Assembly (NCBI GenBank): GCA_020848855.1
Contig: JADLHH010000230.1
Span: forward strand, 1-11,721
Reading direction: 5' to 3'
DNA: 11,721 nt
From: Anaerolineae bacterium
Lineage (GTDB): Bacteria > Chloroflexota > Anaerolineae > Aggregatilineales > Phototrophicaceae
Position numbers and translations under genes: made by a program
In this document: positions 1 to 6,435 of the stretch, piece by piece
Numbering within the stretch: the stretch's first letter is position 1
Layout: every line of letters starts with the position of its first letter
The notes under the pieces: generated by a model
What the model saw: the letters and a program-made list of their open reading frames with translations, nothing else
The model's database searches: none
Told to the model about the DNA's origin: nothing

Positions 1-1487
1 CGGGACCGCTGCTGCGCAAGGGAGCGTCTGAAACGCTCGACGACGTGGTCGGCGTAATGGCGGAACCGTCCAGCTACAAGGATACGAACAACGACGGTGT
101 GTGGGATCATCTATGGGATGGTACGTCGGCGGTTGGGCTTGCCCGCACCTATGATCTGGGCAGCGATCCTTACAATTACTACTCCGGCGTCGACATTGGC
201 GAGATCACCAACCACCCGGTGAACGGCGCTTGCCCGTTCGACCGGGCGGTGCTGGGGACTCCCTGGCTAAGCACTCGGTCCAAGCTGCTGCCGGATGGCG
301 TCACCGAACGTGGACAGTCTGATGCGCTCCTCGACCAGGTGATCACCGTGCCGGACTGGTACTACGGCGCGCCCTACAACGGCTTGAACGCGCGCTTCCG
401 CAACTACGAATACCGCGCGTCCTGCGCCGGCACGAACATCGGCGGGTCACTGGCGGCTTCCAGCGCGGCGCTGTTCACCGAAGGTCGGCGTGAGGGCGCG
501 GTGTGGATCATGGTGCTGCTGAGTGACGGCGCTGCCGGCGCGAGCAACCCGATCTACGACATCAACGGCTCGGATATCGCCCCGGCGAACCCGTATGCGG
601 TCGATGCCGGTGGTTATCTGGAGCCAGTGGACGGCATCGGCGGACCGATCTGTACCGACCCGTCCAGCCCGAACTACCCGTGCCCCAACAACAGCACCGG
701 CGGCTATGGCTTCTTCGGTCTGTGCCCGTACGGCACATCGACGAATCCATCCCAGCTACTCACAGGCAGTTCGTTCCCGTCGTGCAGCGACCTTCAGCCG
801 CAGACCCGTCACTACTGCGGGCAGGTCGCCTATATCCCGGATCAGGCGCTGGACAAAGATACGTCTGCCACCGGGTGCATCAATTACTACGACGTGGACG
901 ACTATGCCCGCGACTGGGCGGACTGGGTCGCAGTCGCCGACCTGCCGAACGCGCTCAGCGGCGGGACGACTGGGCGTGTGGGCGACCAACTGCTGCCGAC
1001 CATCTTCACAATCGGCTTCGGTCTGAACTATAACAACGGGCAGGGTGTGACCTGCGCGACCGATGATTGTATTCGTGGGCTTACCGCCGGGACGGGTGAC
1101 AATTCGGGTCTTCAGCGCCTGCGTAATGGCGACTTCCTCGGCGAAGAGCTGCTGCGCTATATCGCCGATGTGGGCGACAATTTCGAGATCGACAACGACT
1201 ATTGGCAGCTTCATGCCTCTAACGCCGCCCTGTATCCGGGGTCGGCGCTGACCAACACCTGTACAGGCGGCGCGACCGACCGGCTCGGCAACTGTGTCAA
1301 CCTCGGCGCGCCGGAATGGGGCACGTTCGGCGCCTGCGAAACCGAAACAACCACCCATACCGGCACCTGGAACCCGAGAGCGCCGCTGCAGTCGTGCGGG
1401 AACTATTACGTAGCGGCGTCCGGTCAGCAGCTTGAAGATGTGTTTAACCAGATTGCATCCCGAATGTTTACGCGGCTGTCGCAGTAA
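1..1487 (+). CDS. VWA-domain surface/pilus-associated protein (TadG-like), 5' end outside window
   Basis: The frame is open from the left edge (first full codon at 3) to TAA at 1485-1487, so the true start lies upstream; the GTG at 45 is internal. The visible part holds the second half of a VWA fold. The metal-site Thr segment GTNIGGSL is at 429-452, the hydrophobic strand MVLLSDG at 510-530 and the next strand TIFTIGFG at 999-1022. A final helix (QQLEDVFNQIASRM) ends the protein. The first MIDAS motif (DxSxS) is expected upstream and cannot be seen. Between the last two strands lie about 155 residues, against roughly 20-30 in a plain VWA domain; this insert is rich in Gly, Pro, Asn and Tyr and has six Cys. 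VWA proteins next to TadE genes are usually extracytoplasmic parts of Tad/Flp pilus systems. The next gene begins 15 bp downstream, suggesting one transcript. The VWA call is firm; the pilus role is inferred from context. Confidence 0.8.
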   Translation, partial: GPLLRKGASETLDDVVGVMAEPSSYKDTNNDGVWDHLWDGTSAVGLARTYDLGSDPYNYYSGVDIGEITNHPVNGACPFDRAVLGTPWLSTRSKLLPDGVTERGQSDALLDQVITVPDWYYGAPYNGLNARFRNYEYRASCAGTNIGGSLAASSAALFTEGRREGAVWIMVLLSDGAAGASNPIYDINGSDIAPANPYAVDAGGYLEPVDGIGGPICTDPSSPNYPCPNNSTGGYGFFGLCPYGTSTNPSQLLTGSSFPSCSDLQPQTRHYCGQVAYIPDQALDKDTSATGCINYYDVDDYARDWADWVAVADLPNALSGGTTGRVGDQLLPTIFTIGFGLNYNNGQGVTCATDDCIRGLTAGTGDNSGLQRLRNGDFLGEELLRYIADVGDNFEIDNDYWQLHASNAALYPGSALTNTCTGGATDRLGNCVNLGAPEWGTFGACETETTTHTGTWNPRAPLQSCGNYYVAASGQQLEDVFNQIASRMFTRLSQ

Positions 1488-1502
1488 AGGAAATTGGGAG
1501 CT

Positions 1503-4500
1503 ATGAACGACGGCAGAACACTGCATACCCAACGAAGAACCGGGCAGACGCTGGCGGAGTTCGCGATTACGCTCCCGATTCTCCTGCTGCTCCTGTTCGG
1601 GATCATCGAATTCGGGCGCATCTTCCAAGCCTGGGTGACGCTGCAGAACGCGGCGCGCGCTGCGGCGCGTTACGCCACGACCGGCGTCTACGACACCGAC
1701 AAATATCAGCTTGACCTGAATATCTACGATGCGTCCGATACTTCGTGGCATGGCGACCTGAACTCGATTGTGCCGTGCATGAAGAACGAAGAACTGCTCG
1801 CGGCGGACGATGGTCAGAATTTCTTCCGCAACCAGCGCAATCTGGCGCAGCGCGGTGTGCTCGCCATTTACACCGACACCACCTTCCCATCGACCAACGA
1901 TATCGACGTTTACGTAAATGGTCCCGAGTCGATCTACGCGACGTACTACAGCGGCGACGACTGCGACCCGACTGACGAAGAAGACCAGAACCGCCGTAAA
2001 GACCTGGCGCGTCTGCTGTCGATCTGGGACGAGGCGCGCATCGGCGCGGCGGGTTTGGGACTGGGACCGCAGGTGCCGCCGACGCCGGTGGTTGGCATCC
2101 CCGGTTTGACCGATTCCTGGCCCACCTGGTCGATTTCCGGCTCGTATCCCGATCCGGCGACCGTGCCCTGGTATCAGGTGTGGGATCGTCCGCTGCCCGG
2201 CAGCGGTGACACCACACGGCTGCGCCATTCCGACGAACCCGGTTGGTTCGACGTGACGGTCTGCAGCACGCGCGGGCTGCTCGACCCCGACAACACCGAC
2301 TCGAACGGGACTGCCGGTGGCGACAAAGCGCGGTTCAATTTCCCGACTATCCTCACCACCGCCGAAGACCCGCGCGCGCCGGTGTGCCTGAATACCGAAA
2401 TTCCCAGCGCCACGCGGGCGGCTGCGGGCTGGACGGATAACCGTGATGTGCCCTGGCTGGATGCTGGCGGTCCCGGCGATACCGTTTCCATCGTCGTGAC
2501 GTTCAATCACCCGCTGGTGACTCCGCTCGGTCTGGCGTCGTTCCTGCCGCTGCCGGCTCGCCGCGTCGCCGTGAACGAAGCCTTCCGTGCGCCGCGCGCC
2601 GTGCCGCCCAGCTACGACCTGCCCGACCCGCCGACCCTCCTGCCCACCGACGACTCGACGCCGACGCCGACGTTCACGCCGACGGAATCGGAGACGCCGA
2701 CGCCGACCTATACGCCGTCGGTCACCAACACGCCGACGGCATCCAATACGCCGGTATTCGCCTGCTCGTATGTCTCGGTCGGTAACCTGACGTACTCGCC
2801 CGACACGATTCAGTTCACGATCACCAATAATCACCCGCTGCCGACCACGCTGACCCGCCGCACCTTCTATTGGACGGCGCCCGATCTGTACCCCGGCATG
2901 GCGACGACCGCCATCGACCTCGGCAGCGTGCGCATCTGGAGCGGCAACGACAACCAGCCGGTGCTGGATGTCGGCAACGAGGTTACGGTCGAGCCGCCGC
3001 TTTCGTCGCCGCCATCCCCGGAAGCCGCATTTGCGACTGGCGCCGACCTGACGATTGCGCCCGGCAACACCACGTTGACTATCCGCTTCGACACGGCGGT
3101 CGTGAGCGCATCGACTATGCCGAGCACGACCTTCAACGGCACGAGCTTCTACTTCGACAACCTGAACGCGCCGACGGACTGCCCGGTGCAGCTTCTGGAT
3201 TATCCGACTTCGACGCCGACCGATACGCTCCCGCCCAACACCACGCCGACGGCAACCCCGACGACATCCTGCCCGGTTGGTTCGGTGCAGGTCTCGGCGG
3301 CATCCTTCATGAACAATGACGTGGTGCGCTTCGAAGTCCGCAACTTCTACCCAACGACGCCGATTACGATCACCGGCTTCAGCATCAACTGGGATCAGCA
3401 TGGGACGTATACCAACATGCGCCTGACCGATGTCTGGGCGGGCGGCTCCGGTCCCGGCTTCGGCACGCATCTGTGGATGGCAGACCCCGGACAGGATGCC
3501 TTCCCCGGCACGCAGAGCGACTCTGAAGGGACGTGGCTGTTCTCGGCGCCTGCTATCCCGCCCAATGGTGGCACGCAGGCGGTTTACGTGGTCTTTGGCG
3601 GTGGCGGTCTTAACACGCTGCCGGTCGACTTCCCCGGCGTGACGGTGCTGGACTTCAACGGCTCGACCTTCTCCATCGATCCGAGCCTGTGCCCGGAGCT
3701 GGATGTTCAGGCTGCGACACCGCCGCCCACGCCGACGCCGTCGTTCACGCCGACCAACACCGCGACGCCGACAGATACGTATACACCGACGGCGACCAAC
3801 ACGCCGACGAGCTTCACCATCACGCTGAGCGGGACGTGCAATAACTTCACCGGTACGCCGACGCTGAGCATCACTTCAAGTGTTGATCTGCCGAGCGGCA
3901 TCAGCTTTACCTACCGCCTGTACGATGACGGCGTGAAGTACTATCCATCGGGCAGTGGTTATGGGAGCCGCAACAGTCCAGTCACAGCGGGCGTGCCGAG
4001 GAACTTTGGCAATACCGGCAGCGGGCATTTTGGCGACATCATGGTTACGGTGTTTGACGTGAACGGGTTGCCGGACTCGCTGAACCTGACAACGCCGCTG
4101 CCGACCAGTTTCACTGTGAACTGCCCGTCGCCGACCAACACGCCATCGCCGACAGCGTCGAACACGCCGACGCCGTCGAACACGCCGACGCCGACGCCGA
4201 CCAATACACCGACCAACACGCCGACGAATACCAATACGCCGACGAATACGAACACGGCGACCACTACCTACACGCCGACGGCTACACCCACGACGGCGAA
4301 CTTTACCATCACGCTGAGCGGGACGTGCAATAACTTCACGGGTACGCCGACGCTGAGCATCACGTCGAGTATTAATCTGGCGAGCGGCGTCAGCTTCACG
4401 TACCGCCTGTACGATGACGGCGTGAAGTACTATCCGTCGGGCAGTGGCTATGGGAGCCGCACCAGTCCATTCACTGCGGGCGTGGCGAGAAACTTTGGCA

Positions 4501-4988
4501 ATACTGGCAGCGGGCATTTTGGCGACATCATGGTAACAGTGTTTGCGGTGAATGGGCTGCCGTCGTGGCTGAACCTGACGACGCCGCTGCCGACCAGCTT
4601 CACTGTCAACTGTCCGTCGCCGACCAACACGCCGTCGCCGACGGCGACCAACACGCCGACGCTGACCAACACGCCGACGCCGACCAACACGTGGACGGCG
4701 ACCAACACCAAGACCAACACGCCGACGCCGTCGAAAACGCCAACGCCGACGAATACGTACACGCCGACGAACACGCGGACGCCATCGCCGACCTTCACGC
4801 CGTCGAACACCTTTACGCCGACGCCGACGCCGACCAACACGCGAACGCCATCGCCGACGCCAACGTTCACGCCGACCAATACGCGGACGCCGACGCCGAC
4901 CAATACGCGGACGCCATCGCCGACGCCGACGCCGACGTGGACGCAGCAGTCCGACTGCGGTGGTGAAGGTCAGCCGGCTTGTAGCTAA
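1503..4988 (+). CDS. TadE-like pseudopilin fused to a Thr-Pro-linked modular extracellular stalk
   Basis: The product has 1161 residues from ATG 1503. TTG 1494 is also possible, but AAGGA at 1487-1491 sits 11 nt before the ATG and only 2 nt before the TTG. Residues 11-41 look like a class III prepilin/TadE N-terminus: RRTG, a likely cleavage after Gly14, Glu at mature position 5 (TLAEF), then a hydrophobic helix at 20-41. The TadE-like ectodomain runs to about residue 370. Beyond it, Thr-Pro linkers (about 375-417, 568-589, 739-770, 876-933, 1039-1145) separate four modules, each bracketed by a Cys pair: A (C421-C560), B (C590-C730), C1 (C779-C874) and C2 (C942-C1037). A and B look like diverged paralogues; C1 and C2 are almost identical. 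TadE proteins are minor pseudopilins of Tad pili and are normally about 150-250 residues, so this looks like an anchor carrying a long display stalk. The short tail [12 protein letters not shown] shows no LPXTG signal. The TadE call is good; adhesion is inference. Confidence 0.8.
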   Translation: MNDGRTLHTQRRTGQTLAEFAITLPILLLLLFGIIEFGRIFQAWVTLQNAARAAARYATTGVYDTDKYQLDLNIYDASDTSWHGDLNSIVPCMKNEELLAADDGQNFFRNQRNLAQRGVLAIYTDTTFPSTNDIDVYVNGPESIYATYYSGDDCDPTDEEDQNRRKDLARLLSIWDEARIGAAGLGLGPQVPPTPVVGIPGLTDSWPTWSISGSYPDPATVPWYQVWDRPLPGSGDTTRLRHSDEPGWFDVTVCSTRGLLDPDNTDSNGTAGGDKARFNFPTILTTAEDPRAPVCLNTEIPSATRAAAGWTDNRDVPWLDAGGPGDTVSIVVTFNHPLVTPLGLASFLPLPARRVAVNEAFRAPRAVPPSYDLPDPPTLLPTDDSTPTPTFTPTESETPTPTYTPSVTNTPTASNTPVFACSYVSVGNLTYSPDTIQFTITNNHPLPTTLTRRTFYWTAPDLYPGMATTAIDLGSVRIWSGNDNQPVLDVGNEVTVEPPLSSPPSPEAAFATGADLTIAPGNTTLTIRFDTAVVSASTMPSTTFNGTSFYFDNLNAPTDCPVQLLDYPTSTPTDTLPPNTTPTATPTTSCPVGSVQVSAASFMNNDVVRFEVRNFYPTTPITITGFSINWDQHGTYTNMRLTDVWAGGSGPGFGTHLWMADPGQDAFPGTQSDSEGTWLFSAPAIPPNGGTQAVYVVFGGGGLNTLPVDFPGVTVLDFNGSTFSIDPSLCPELDVQAATPPPTPTPSFTPTNTATPTDTYTPTATNTPTSFTITLSGTCNNFTGTPTLSITSSVDLPSGISFTYRLYDDGVKYYPSGSGYGSRNSPVTAGVPRNFGNTGSGHFGDIMVTVFDVNGLPDSLNLTTPLPTSFTVNCPSPTNTPSPTASNTPTPSNTPTPTPTNTPTNTPTNTNTPTNTNTATTTYTPTATPTTANFTITLSGTCNNFTGTPTLSITSSINLASGVSFTYRLYDDGVKYYPSGSGYGSRTSPFTAGVARNFGNTGSGHFGDIMVTVFAVNGLPSWLNLTTPLPTSFTVNCPSPTNTPSPTATNTPTLTNTPTPTNTWTATNTKTNTPTPSKTPTPTNTYTPTNTRTPSPTFTPSNTFTPTPTPTNTRTPSPTPTFTPTNTRTPTPTNTRTPSPTPTPTWTQQSDCGGEGQPACS
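2626..2753 (+). repeat. Thr-Pro linker 1 (ACG-CCG-rich)
   Basis: This in-frame low-complexity stretch encodes a Thr/Pro-rich linker (units such as TPTPTFTP and TPSVTNTP). It sits between the TadE-like ectodomain and module A of the stalk protein. The codons are mostly ACG and CCG, giving a short-period DNA repeat. Confidence 0.75.
3717..3812 (+). repeat. Thr-Pro linker 3 between modules B and C1
   Basis: This ACG/CCG-rich repeat encodes about 32 residues of TPTP/TNTP units between Cys730 of module B and module C1. A shorter, less regular linker of the same kind lies at about 3204-3269, between modules A and B. Confidence 0.7.
3813..4172 (+). repeat. Stalk module C1, first copy of a 489-bp-period duplication
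   Basis: This copy encodes about 120 residues, starting [12 protein letters not shown] and ending in [14 protein letters not shown] linker. It aligns without gaps to 4302-4661, exactly 489 bp (163 codons) downstream. I count 11 differing residues in about 119, so identity is about 90% at protein level. The module opens and closes with Cys (779 and 874), consistent with a disulfide-closed beta-rich domain. I recognise no named family. Confidence 0.85.
4125..4300 (+). repeat. Thr-Pro linker 4 between C1 and C2
   Basis: This is an almost pure TPTP/TNTP coding repeat dominated by ACG, CCG, ACC and AAC codons. Its first part belongs to the 489-bp duplicated unit. It separates the two near-identical modules by about 58 residues. 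Confidence 0.75.
4302..4661 (+). repeat. Stalk module C2, second copy of the 489-bp-period duplication
   Basis: This is the second copy of module C (residues 934-1053), in frame and without net indels relative to 3813-4172. Substitutions cluster around the segments [19 protein letters not shown] and [10 protein letters not shown]. The bracketing cysteines (942 and 1037) and the core [12 protein letters not shown] are unchanged. Confidence 0.85.
4614..4940 (+). repeat. Thr-Pro linker 5, long C-terminal low-complexity tract
   Basis: This is the longest linker, about 107 residues of TPTxTxT units including NTRTPSPT repeats, built on ACG-CCG hexanucleotide-like DNA. It leads to the short C-terminal tail with two Cys. 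The DNA is prone to slippage, and any change in multiples of three would keep the protein in frame. Confidence 0.75.
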
Positions 4989-5011
4989 GCCGAGTACCAC
5001 TCATCACACAC

Positions 5012-5047
5012 AAACCAGGACTGGCACCCGCCAGTCCTGGTTTTATT
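5012..5047 (+). terminator. Rho-independent terminator after the pseudopilin-stalk gene
   Basis: A perfect 14-bp stem (AAACCAGGACTGGC at 5012-5025 with GCCAGTCCTGGTTT at 5030-5043) closes on the loop ACCC. The T-rich TTTTATT tract overlaps and follows the stem on the + strand. It begins 23 bp after the stop codon at 4988. It could also act as a backup for - strand transcripts, although the T-tract there is weaker. Confidence 0.85.
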
Positions 5048-5066
5048 CAGCGCCGAGAATAGGTTT

Positions 5067-5088
5067 GAAAAGCAGCGTTACGCTGCTT
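5067..5088 (-). terminator. Probable terminator for the thiol-redox operon
   Basis: On the - strand an 8-bp stem (AAGCAGCG ... CGCTGCTT, spanning 5070-5088) with a TAA loop is followed by a short run of T. The hairpin overlaps the stop codon of the DUF2085 gene (5087-5089). The U-tract is short, so termination may be weak or shared with the stronger hairpin at 5012-5047. Confidence 0.45.
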
Positions 5089-5878
5089 ACACGTGGATGC
5101 CGACGCGCCCCAGCTTGGCTTCCAGCGCCTGCCGGGTGTCGCGGAACGACAGCTCCAGATACGGGAAGGCGAGCCAGGCGTTTGCCAGCCCGAACAGCAC
5201 CCCCGTGAGGACGCGATAGATGGGCAGGGTTTCGCGCGGCTGCCACAAATTGAAGGGTGGATAGCCGAGAAGCTGGCTGAACCCGTCGATGCCGATTGGC
5301 ACGATGCCGATGAACACGTACAGCCAGATCGGAATAGGGCGCAGCCGGCGGCGCACGACCGGGATGGCATAAATCAGCCCGCCGACGAACAGCGCCGAAT
5401 AGATCGAGATATCGCGCTCGCAGATCGCCAGCTTATAACCCATCTGCGGGCTGCCGAAGAAGTCCTTCGAGGCGAACTGAAGGTCGAATGTCCACAGGTA
5501 CGGGTCGAACTGATCGACGCTGTCGAAATAGCTCTCCGGTCGTCCAACCCAGTTGGTGAGCGCCTGTCTGAATTCCGGCGAATTCGAGATGTAATCCTCG
5601 TAGGGCGTCAGCGTCGTGCCGCTGATGGCGCGCGGGTAGTCCGGCTGGTCGCCGAACAGGAAGAACGAGCGGAAGGCGAACTGGTGGCAGAAGGGACCGT
5701 ACACGAAATACAGGACGTGCCCGGGTCCCGTAATGCCGAAGTGCATCAGCGCGGGCGCGACCCACGGCAGCCCGGCGAACAGCCCGATCAGCACCAGCGC
5801 CACGCGCAGCCAGCCGCGCGAGAGTTTCAGCAGCCAGACATTCAGGCGAACGCGACCGCTGCGGTTGAGTGATGTCAT
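5087..5878 (-). CDS. DUF2085-family integral membrane protein
   Basis: The protein has 263 residues and about five predicted membrane segments (near 23-45, 52-72, 156-175, 182-204 and 218-240). It shows the DUF2085 signature: FCHQFAFRSFF around C64/H65, CERDISIY around C153/R155 and the late GIDGFSQLLG segment with D199. C64 and C153 are the only cysteines. The loop between the two Cys motifs (about 75-147) is long and polar. The biochemical role of DUF2085 is not established to my knowledge. Here it is the last gene of an operon with two TlpA-like thioredoxins and CcdA; its ATG overlaps the preceding stop (ATGA), with GAGG 5 nt upstream. That context suggests a thiol-redox or metal/heme-linked membrane role for the paired Cys, but this is inference. 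The family assignment is good; the function is unknown. Confidence 0.8.
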   Translation of the reverse strand: MTSLNRSGRVRLNVWLLKLSRGWLRVALVLIGLFAGLPWVAPALMHFGITGPGHVLYFVYGPFCHQFAFRSFFLFGDQPDYPRAISGTTLTPYEDYISNSPEFRQALTNWVGRPESYFDSVDQFDPYLWTFDLQFASKDFFGSPQMGYKLAICERDISIYSALFVGGLIYAIPVVRRRLRPIPIWLYVFIGIVPIGIDGFSQLLGYPPFNLWQPRETLPIYRVLTGVLFGLANAWLAFPYLELSFRDTRQALEAKLGRVGIHV

Positions 5879-6435
5879 GACTCCCTCAGGAATGGTTCGA
5901 GTGCGCCTTCGAGCGTCTGTTGGGTCGCCGGACCGTAAAAAATGCTCGTGATCACGCCGCCCGGCGAGACGATGTAAGTCGATGGCTGCCCGCGCAGGCG
6001 GTACAGGCTCGCTATCGCCTGGTCAGCGTCGAGCACGATGTCGAACGTCAGCCCAAACTGTGCAGCCCAGTCTACAATCAGATGGCGCGATTCGCCAAGG
6101 TTGACCGCCAGCACGCGCACGTCCGGGTGTGCCGCGTGCAGGGCTTGCAGTTCCGGCATTTCGATGCGGCAGGGGATGCACCACGTCGCCCAGAAATTGA
6201 TCACCAGCGGCGCGCCGCGCAGGTCAGCCGCAGCGACCGTTCCGGTCAGCGTCGGCGCGTCGAATGGCGGGGCGAGCGCGCCGATTTCCGGGGCGACCGC
6301 TTGCCCGTTCGACAGAATTTGCCCGGAATACATGGCGCGGTCGGGCAGCCCGGCGGCGAACACCAGCGTCAGCGCAGCGGCAAGACAGGCGGCTGCGCCC
6401 GTCCACAGGAGCGCCAGAGGGTGCTGCTGCGTCAC
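5875..6435 (-). CDS. Membrane-anchored TlpA/ResA-like thiol-disulfide oxidoreductase
   Basis: The product has 186 residues from a GTG start at 6435; the GTGA overlap with the upstream stop indicates translational coupling. One N-terminal hydrophobic helix (about 7-30) probably anchors the protein outside the membrane or serves as an uncleaved signal. A thioredoxin fold follows: a TlpA-type strand ending in NFWATW, the active site C86-I-P-C89, and the cis-Pro segment QPSTYIV in the second half. Proteins of this family reduce disulfides on exported substrates such as apocytochrome c or copper-site proteins. Electrons come from CcdA, which is encoded just upstream. The CIPC dipeptide differs from the CGPC of the thioredoxin domain fused to CcdA, so the two domains may have different redox potentials or partners. 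A second ATGA overlap joins it to the DUF2085 gene. The family call is firm; the substrate is unknown. Confidence 0.9.
   Translation of the reverse strand: MTQQHPLALLWTGAAACLAAALTLVFAAGLPDRAMYSGQILSNGQAVAPEIGALAPPFDAPTLTGTVAAADLRGAPLVINFWATWCIPCRIEMPELQALHAAHPDVRVLAVNLGESRHLIVDWAAQFGLTFDIVLDADQAIASLYRLRGQPSTYIVSPGGVITSIFYGPATQQTLEGALEPFLRES

Noticed and set aside
756..3470. A very long open frame (about 900 codons) antisense to the VWA and stalk genes
   Set aside because: Its product is Arg/Gly/Val-rich with no recognisable domain, and it lies antisense to two well-supported genes. GC-rich codon bias and few stops on the opposite strand explain it.
4125..4940. CRISPR-like or satellite array
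   Set aside because: The periodicity is in-frame Thr-Pro coding sequence with no constant repeat and unique spacers.
3876..5000. Antisense frames over the Thr-Pro repeats encoding Arg-rich or Val-Gly-rich repeats
   Set aside because: These are direct consequences of reading ACG-CCG repeats backwards. There is no start context and no domain, and the + strand protein is coherent.
5093..5872. Antisense frame opposite the DUF2085 gene
   Set aside because: It covers the same span as a gene with clear membrane helices and family motifs. Its own product is hydrophilic and unrecognisable.
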